Positions 59,767-64,000 of a stretch of 64,000 nt of DNA are shown here, in pieces; within the stretch, counting starts at the first letter, position 1; each line of letters starts with the position of its first letter. The notes below the pieces were generated by a model. The model ran no database searches, was not told the origin of the DNA, and saw only the letters and a list, made by a program, of their open reading frames with translations. A program made the position numbers and the translations under genes. Source of the DNA: JBBBNV01 sp037137075 (GTDB taxonomy: Bacteria; Bacillota; Bacilli; Paenibacillales; NBRC-103111). The stretch covers positions 62,001-126,000 of the forward strand of contig NZ_JBBBNV010000004.1 of the NCBI RefSeq assembly GCF_037137075.1, read 5' to 3'.

Positions 59767-60441
59767 ATGAACATGACGGGCCTTCTGAAGCAGCTCAAAA
59801 AAAAGCTGCGCATGAAACGCCGCTGGCTGTCGCTGGGGGTTTGGCTGTTCGTTGTTATTTCAATTAGCGCAGCCGGGTGGCTGCTTACACGGGAGGCTGC
59901 GCCAACCGATCCGCTTAGCAGAACGGTCTCCAGCAGTATCCAAGAGACAGCGGAACCCGGTCATCAGCAATCGATGCTGGATCGAATTAAGTCCGTCGGC
60001 AAGGAAGTAGAGGTTTTTATGCAGACCAATTTTGTTTGCGGGCAGGATATTGAACCATTGGGAGCCAAAGCCTATGCGGAAATTGAGGCGCTGCATCAGG
60101 AGCATCCGGATTGGGCGATCAGTCTGAATGGGCAGGGGCAGGTTTACTTCGTGGCTCATGTGGATGACTTGTCGCAGCACTGCAAGGAGCATGCTTATTT
60201 TGGTTTGGACAAAGGCGGCAATTTATCGTTGTTCGACGGACTTCCTGGTGAGGAGAATGTGCTGCGGACCTTCTTTCAGCTTAACATCACTCATATGGAA
60301 AGCAGCCTGCCTCATCAGACGGTCAAGGAGCTGCGAGACGGCATACGGGTAACGGATATGTCAGAGTATAACAGCATCTTGTCTACCTTTAGTGATTTTG
60401 CGGTAGAAGAAACAGAAAAGGCGATGAAGCCGGCGATGTGA
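59767..60441 (+). CDS. bofC: Forespore checkpoint protein BofC
   Basis: Inhibitor of the SpoIVB signalling protease in the sigma-K checkpoint; made in the forespore and exported to the intermembrane space. 224 aa. Residues about 21-42 are a signal anchor (SLGVWLFVVISISAAGWLL region). The C-terminal domain (about 135-222) has VYFVAHVDDLSQHCKEHAYFGL, LSLFDGLPG and FFQLNITHMES, matching B. subtilis BofC. It follows a safA-like gene as in Bacillus. Its targets SpoIVFA and SpoIVFB are also in this window; SpoIVB is not. Longer than the 170-aa Bacillus protein. Confidence 0.85.
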   Translation: MNMTGLLKQLKKKLRMKRRWLSLGVWLFVVISISAAGWLLTREAAPTDPLSRTVSSSIQETAEPGHQQSMLDRIKSVGKEVEVFMQTNFVCGQDIEPLGAKAYAEIEALHQEHPDWAISLNGQGQVYFVAHVDDLSQHCKEHAYFGLDKGGNLSLFDGLPGEENVLRTFFQLNITHMESSLPHQTVKELRDGIRVTDMSEYNSILSTFSDFAVEETEKAMKPAM

Positions 60442-60470
60442 TTGATGATGACATGAATATGGATTGAAGC

Positions 60471-60498
60471 AGAAGGGCTGAAAAGCTCTTCTTTTTTT
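60471..60498 (+). terminator. Terminator after bofC
   Basis: AGAAGGGCT pairs with AGCTCTTCT (one G-U) around GAAA, followed by TTTTTT. Confidence 0.9.
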
Positions 60499-60692
60499 AC
60501 GTAAAGCAGGGCCGGGGCATTCGCACTGCGCGTAAAGTGGCGTTGCATCGCGGTAAATAACCACCTGTATTTTTTAAAATTGACGGCTCTCAAAAGCTGT
60601 ATTTGGACAAGCCGATGGGAATTTGACCGATGGTTCGTTCATGATTGTGGATACGCAAAACAATTTGTTAAGAATATTGTTATTTTTATGTT

Positions 60693-60706
60693 ATGATATA
60701 TATCAT
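60693..60706. promoter_or_regulatory. Perfect 14-bp palindrome upstream of the regulator gene
   Basis: ATGATATATATCAT is its own reverse complement and lies 50 bases before the start of the regulator gene, in an AT-rich, promoter-like stretch. It may be an operator. Confidence 0.45.
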
Positions 60707-60755
60707 TATGAGTTAATGAACAGCGCCGCCCAAGCGGAAGGGGGACAGAGCAAAG

Positions 60756-62048
60756 ATGAAAATCAGGCTGGGGTACATTGGTGTGGAAGATACGATGATT
60801 ATGGTGCTGGGGGTAATTCGTAAATTCCCCCAGTTTCACTGTATGCCGTTTTTGTATTCCAGCTTTGAAGAAATTCCCAGTCTGCTGAGGGAACAGACCC
60901 CGAAGGTGGATATGTGGCTCTTTTCAGGGCCGCTGCCTTATGAGGTTGCAAAGCGGCAATGCGATCCTGGGCTTCCGATGTATTACATCCCGTTTTCAGG
61001 GACGAGCTTGTATCGTGCATTATGTCATATTTTATATCAACAAAATATAGATGTCAGTAAAATAAGCTTTGATGTGGTGGATGAGCGTGAGCTGAAAAGG
61101 CTGTTTAGCGAGCTGGGGATTGCTGACCGGACTGTGCTTTGCCGGTCTTATGACGGCTCTCACCAGGAATTGGTCGATTTTCATTACAGGCTGTGGACGC
61201 AGGGGGCCAGCTCTATGGCGGTAACCTGTGTCTGGTCTGTACAGCGGCGGCTGGAAGAGCTTGGTGTTCCGGTGTATCGGGTCGTGCCGACGGAATTTTC
61301 GGTGGAATCCGTGTTGAATACGGCGCTGAGGGAACAGGAAACGCTGCTCTTTATGGACACGCAGGTTGCGGTTCAATTTATTGAAACAGCCCCTTATTCC
61401 GGCGTGCCGCACAGCACTCACTCTTCCGATGAGCTGTATCATATGGAAATGGCGGTCAACCAGCAGCTGCTTAAGTATTCGAAAAAGGTGCAGGGCTCAC
61501 TGAAAATGATAAGTCCCGGGCGTTACGTTGTATTTACGACCCGCGGCGCTGTCCGGGATGTTACCGGAAACTTCTCGGCTGTTCCCGATCTGCAGGAAAT
61601 TCATGCGCTGAAAGGGCAGGTAAGCGGGATTGGCATCGGCCGAACGACCTATGAGGCAGAATTGCTCGCGGGCAAGGCCCTGCTGCATTCCAAAGACTAT
61701 GGACAAGGAACCTGGATGGTCTATTTCGAAGATAAGACGGTCACCGGACCGCTGGGGAAGCCGGAGCAAATTTCATTTGCATATGCTTCTGACTCGCTTA
61801 AGGACATAAGTTCACGGACCTCCTTGAGTGCCGCTACATTGGGAAAGCTTGATTCAGTCTTGAAGAAGCTCAGGACCGATCAGATTAATGCCCATGAGTT
61901 AGCCCGACATATGCAGATTATGCCCCGGAGTGCGCGAAGAATACTGATCCAGCTGGAAACGGGAGGCTTTGCGCAAGTTGTTGGGGAGGAAAATCCGCAC
62001 CCTCGGGGCAGGCCGAGAAAAACGTATCAAATTATGCTCCGACAATAA
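60756..62048 (+). CDS. Putative three-part transcriptional regulator with nucleotidyl-cyclase-like middle and C-terminal HTH
   Basis: 430 aa; I cannot name the family with confidence. The N-terminal part (about 1-200) looks like a receptor fold (KIRLGYIGVEDTMIMVLGV, VDMWLFSGPLPYEVA), repeated in two lobes like PrpR-type sensors. The middle (about 200-350) includes SGIGIGRTTYEAELLAGKALLHSKDYG, like GTP-cyclohydrolase III/GGDEF-related sensors in which EAE-type motifs follow a glycine strand; cyclase activity is not implied. The C-terminus (about 362-430) is a winged helix (INAHELARHMQIMPRSARRILIQLE, PRGRPRKTYQI). GGAAGGGGGAC precedes the ATG. It lies upstream of a glutamine amidotransferase-amt operon. 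Confidence 0.72.
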   Translation: MKIRLGYIGVEDTMIMVLGVIRKFPQFHCMPFLYSSFEEIPSLLREQTPKVDMWLFSGPLPYEVAKRQCDPGLPMYYIPFSGTSLYRALCHILYQQNIDVSKISFDVVDERELKRLFSELGIADRTVLCRSYDGSHQELVDFHYRLWTQGASSMAVTCVWSVQRRLEELGVPVYRVVPTEFSVESVLNTALREQETLLFMDTQVAVQFIETAPYSGVPHSTHSSDELYHMEMAVNQQLLKYSKKVQGSLKMISPGRYVVFTTRGAVRDVTGNFSAVPDLQEIHALKGQVSGIGIGRTTYEAELLAGKALLHSKDYGQGTWMVYFEDKTVTGPLGKPEQISFAYASDSLKDISSRTSLSAATLGKLDSVLKKLRTDQINAHELARHMQIMPRSARRILIQLETGGFAQVVGEENPHPRGRPRKTYQIMLRQ

Positions 62049-62071
62049 TGAAAGATTACCTGTCTTTTTTA

Positions 62072-62088
62072 TGTTAATAAACTTGACA
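62072..62088 (+). promoter_or_regulatory. GlnR/TnrA-type operator
   Basis: TGTTAATAAACTTGACA matches the TGTNA-N7-TNACA consensus for GlnR/TnrA at every defined position. Its last six bases are the -35 hexamer of the promoter below, so binding there should block RNA polymerase. The downstream amt gene is a standard target of these nitrogen regulators. Confidence 0.75.
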
Positions 62089-62112
62089 ATAAAGTGTGTG
62101 TTGTTTTAAAAT
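62083..62112 (+). promoter_or_regulatory. Predicted sigma-A promoter of the amidotransferase-amt operon
   Basis: TTGACA (62083-62088) is a perfect -35. An 18-bp spacer leads to TAAAAT (62107-62112). It overlaps the GlnR/TnrA-type site. Confidence 0.75.
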
Positions 62113-62192
62113 ACGGACATAGCCGAAAATAAACCGTAAATAAGTTGACATGAGAAAGGCTTGGATGGGGTTTTTGTGGGGGTGATGTTAGG

Positions 62193-62903
62193 TTGCTTGT
62201 ACTGCTGCTAAAGCACTTTGAGTTTGACGATGTATCCGCGCTTCAGATGTGGACGGATGTTAGAGGATGTGACATGAAGGTTCATTACGTCCCGGAGGAG
62301 CCGCACCTTCCACCGTTAAACAGCTTTGATGTACTGGTCATTCTTGGAGGGCCGATGAGCGTATATCAGGAAAACGAATTCGGATGGCTCATTGAAGAGA
62401 AGCAGTTGGTTCAAAAGGCGATGCAGGCCGGGAAAAAAGTGCTCGGCATTTGCTTCGGGGCTCAGATGCTGGCAGAGCTGCTAGGCGGCCGGGTATACCG
62501 GAATGAATGGAAGGAAATCGGTTGGCATGAGGTAGTCCGGACCGGTTACCCGCATCCGTTTCTAAAGGGCTTGCCCGAACGCTTTTATTCCTACCAGTGG
62601 CATGGAGATTGCTTCGATTTGCCTGAAGGGGCAGTGCATCTGGCCTCATCGGAGGCTTGCCGCAATCAGGCCTTCGCCTATGGCGAACATGTTCTGGCGC
62701 TCCAGTTCCATCTGGAGACGTCGCCCGAATGCATTGCAGAGATGCTGCGGCGATGGGGCGGCGAATTGACAGAAGGGCCTTTTGTTCAAGAGGCGGAGCA
62801 CATTCGCGGGCAAATCAGCCGCAGCGGGGATTCGATGCAGTATTTACACGGTATTCTTAATCAATTTATACCTTATAGCAGAGCTGAAAGCGAGGTTTTG
62901 TAA
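62193..62903 (+). CDS. Type 1 glutamine amidotransferase
   Basis: 236-aa class I GATase-domain protein. The nucleophile Cys is in LGICFGAQMLAELLGG, and the partner His and Glu are in LALQFHLETSPE. LVILGGPMSVYQ is the oxyanion-strand motif. It has no attached synthase domain, so its acceptor is unknown; relatives include GMP-synthase-like GATases and gamma-glutamyl hydrolases. The start is TTG after GGGGGTGATG. amt begins 2 bases after the stop, so both belong to one nitrogen-controlled operon. Confidence 0.88.
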   Translation: MLVLLLKHFEFDDVSALQMWTDVRGCDMKVHYVPEEPHLPPLNSFDVLVILGGPMSVYQENEFGWLIEEKQLVQKAMQAGKKVLGICFGAQMLAELLGGRVYRNEWKEIGWHEVVRTGYPHPFLKGLPERFYSYQWHGDCFDLPEGAVHLASSEACRNQAFAYGEHVLALQFHLETSPECIAEMLRRWGGELTEGPFVQEAEHIRGQISRSGDSMQYLHGILNQFIPYSRAESEVL

Positions 62904-62904
62904 C

Positions 62905-64000
62905 ATGGAACTGGGATCAAATGCAATTTGGACCATGCTGGGGGCAATTTTAGTTTTGTTTATGCAATGCGGATTTATTATGCTGGAGGCCGGCTCGACC
63001 CGGATGAAAAACGCGGGTCACATTGCCGGTAAAACGATTTTTACAGTCGGTATCGTATCCATTGTATTCTGGGCTGTAGGGTATGCTTTTATTTTCGGCT
63101 CGCAAGGCAACTCGTTTATCGGCTGGGGCGAGTATTTCGGCTTCAATACGATGGCTATTGCGGAGGGCGGCAATATTGCCCCGACGGTATTCTTTATTTT
63201 TCAATTGGCGTTTGCTGCAATTTCCATGTCCGTAGCATGGGGCGGGTTTGCTGAGAGAGCGAAGCTGTCGGTATATCTCATCTTCGCTGTTTTGTTCTCC
63301 GCGATTGTTTATCCGGTTATCGCTCACTGGATTTGGGGCGGCGGCTGGCTTGCAGAGCACGGCAAACAAGACTTTGCCGGTTCGACGGTCGTTCACTTGA
63401 CAGGTGCGATGGCTGCTCTTGCGGCTACCATTTTGCTGAAACCGCGTCTTGGCAAATATAACAAAAACGGCAAGCCTAATGAGCTTCCGGGTCATAACCA
63501 AGTATTCACAACACTCGGCGTCATGATTTTGTGGGTAGGCTGGTTCGGCTTTAACGCAGGCAGCACCATTGCCGCAGATGACGGTCTGTTCTTCGGATTT
63601 ATTGCAATTAATACACAGCTTGGTGCGGCAGGCGGTGCGGTAGCCGCTTTGCTGGTCACATGGATGATGTCCGGGAAATCGGATGTTTCCGCAATGCTGA
63701 ACGGAGCTTTGGCAGGTCTCGTAGCAATTACGGCTTCTTGCGCCTTTGTTGAATCGTGGGCGGCTATCGTGATTGGTCTGGTTGCAGGTGTTGTTGTTGT
63801 TGCAAGCATGCGCTTTTTTGAAAGCAGACGTATCGATGACCCGATTTACGCGCTTTCCGCACATGGTACAGCAGGGGTTTGGGGAACATTGTCCAATGGC
63901 TTCTTTGCAACGCCAGAGCTGGCTGAAAAGGTTGGCGTAGGTAAAGCAGGCTTGTTCTACGGCGGCGGCTTCGAGCAGCTCGGTATTCAAGCGCTTGGTA
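62905..64000 (+). CDS. amt: Ammonium transporter Amt (3' end outside window)
   Basis: About 365 residues are visible and the frame stays open to the window edge. It is a polytopic Amt/MEP/Rh channel. Landmarks are FIMLEAGSTRMKNAGH, AFAAISMSVAWGGFAERAKL, the first pore histidine in STVVHLTGAMAAL, FGFNAGSTIAADD and the second pore histidine in YALSAHGTAGVWGTL. ATG 62905 comes 2 bases after the amidotransferase stop; the ribosome site is in AGCGAGGTTTTG. Expression is probably repressed under good nitrogen supply through the upstream GlnR/TnrA-type site. A PII (glnK) gene might follow outside the window. Confidence 0.95.
   Translation, partial: MELGSNAIWTMLGAILVLFMQCGFIMLEAGSTRMKNAGHIAGKTIFTVGIVSIVFWAVGYAFIFGSQGNSFIGWGEYFGFNTMAIAEGGNIAPTVFFIFQLAFAAISMSVAWGGFAERAKLSVYLIFAVLFSAIVYPVIAHWIWGGGWLAEHGKQDFAGSTVVHLTGAMAALAATILLKPRLGKYNKNGKPNELPGHNQVFTTLGVMILWVGWFGFNAGSTIAADDGLFFGFIAINTQLGAAGGAVAALLVTWMMSGKSDVSAMLNGALAGLVAITASCAFVESWAAIVIGLVAGVVVVASMRFFESRRIDDPIYALSAHGTAGVWGTLSNGFFATPELAEKVGVGKAGLFYGGGFEQLGIQALG

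Larger units (their letters stand above)
60442..60755 (+). other. Gap between bofC and the regulator gene
   Basis: Contains the bofC terminator and, near the regulator, an AT-rich region with a perfect 14-bp palindrome at 60693-60706. No gene is seen. Confidence 0.5.

Noticed and set aside
62084..62152. Second GlnR/TnrA site at the TTGACA near 62144
   Set aside because: The 5' half-site reads CCGTA instead of TGTNA, so it does not meet the consensus.
62950..63990. 346-codon open frame on the - strand opposite amt
   Set aside because: The + strand encodes an obvious ammonium transporter. The antisense product is rich in Cys, Asn and Arg and matches nothing.

Overview
The window is one continuous stretch of core chromosome from an endospore-forming Bacillota. 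Gene content and order match the Bacillus subtilis clpX-lonB-lonA-ysxC-hemAXCDBL-spoVID-valS-folC-maf-radC-mreBCD-minCD-spoIVFAB-rplU-prp-rpmA-spo0B-obg-pheB-pheA-safA-bofC region. Moderate-to-high GC, frequent GTG/TTG starts with strong GGAGG ribosome sites, and inserted genes (speD, a siroheme gene in the hem operon, murC, rodA, an E/G-type RNase, a phosphodiester glycosidase) suggest Paenibacillus or a close relative. The genus is inference. Almost every gene is on the + strand. No tRNA, rRNA, IS element, prophage or CRISPR array was seen.

Layout. 1-11 kb: ATP-dependent proteolysis (clpP, clpX, lonB, lonA), ispG, an aldo/keto reductase, a convergent pair of a polysaccharide deacetylase-like protein and a CwlD-like amidase, and the GTPase ysxC. 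11-13.4 kb: an HPP-like membrane protein, a hypothetical gene and speD. 13.6-21.8 kb: a tetrapyrrole operon from glutamyl-tRNA to uroporphyrinogen III with a siroheme branch (hemA, hemX, precorrin-2 dehydrogenase, hemC, a cobA-hemD fusion, hemB, hemL). 22-32 kb: a phosphodiester glycosidase on the - strand, a small membrane protein with an RluA-type pseudouridine synthase, spoVID, valS behind a valine T-box, folC and murC. 32-44.5 kb: a SPOR protein, a DUF4321 protein, maf, radC, mreBCD, minCD, rodA, spoIVFA/B and an RNase E/G. 44.5-48.2 kb: rplU, prp, rpmA, spo0B, obg. 48.7-56 kb: an anthranilate-phosphoribosyltransferase-like gene, a CBS-domain gene, a Nudix gene and the amino-acid operon pheB-hom-thrB-pheA-ilvE. 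56-64 kb: an Rrf2 regulator, a nitroreductase, a repeat-rich safA-like gene, bofC, an unassigned regulator, and a glutamine-amidotransferase-amt operon behind a GlnR/TnrA-type site; amt runs off the window.

Shared themes are cell envelope and division (murC, mreBCD, minCD, rodA), sporulation (spo0B, spoVID, safA, the SpoIVFA/SpoIVFB/BofC checkpoint, lonB, the CwlD-like amidase), tetrapyrrole synthesis and amino-acid/nitrogen metabolism. No wholly new multi-gene system was found. The points most worth a second look are a dispersed 53-bp GC-rich repeat (two near-identical copies 42 kb apart, plus weaker relatives), a perfect GlnR/TnrA consensus over the amt operon -35, the three-part regulator beside that operon, recently amplified 39-bp coding repeats in the safA-like gene, a hairpin that would hide the bofC ribosome site, and a long unexplained leader before the anthranilate-phosphoribosyltransferase-like gene.
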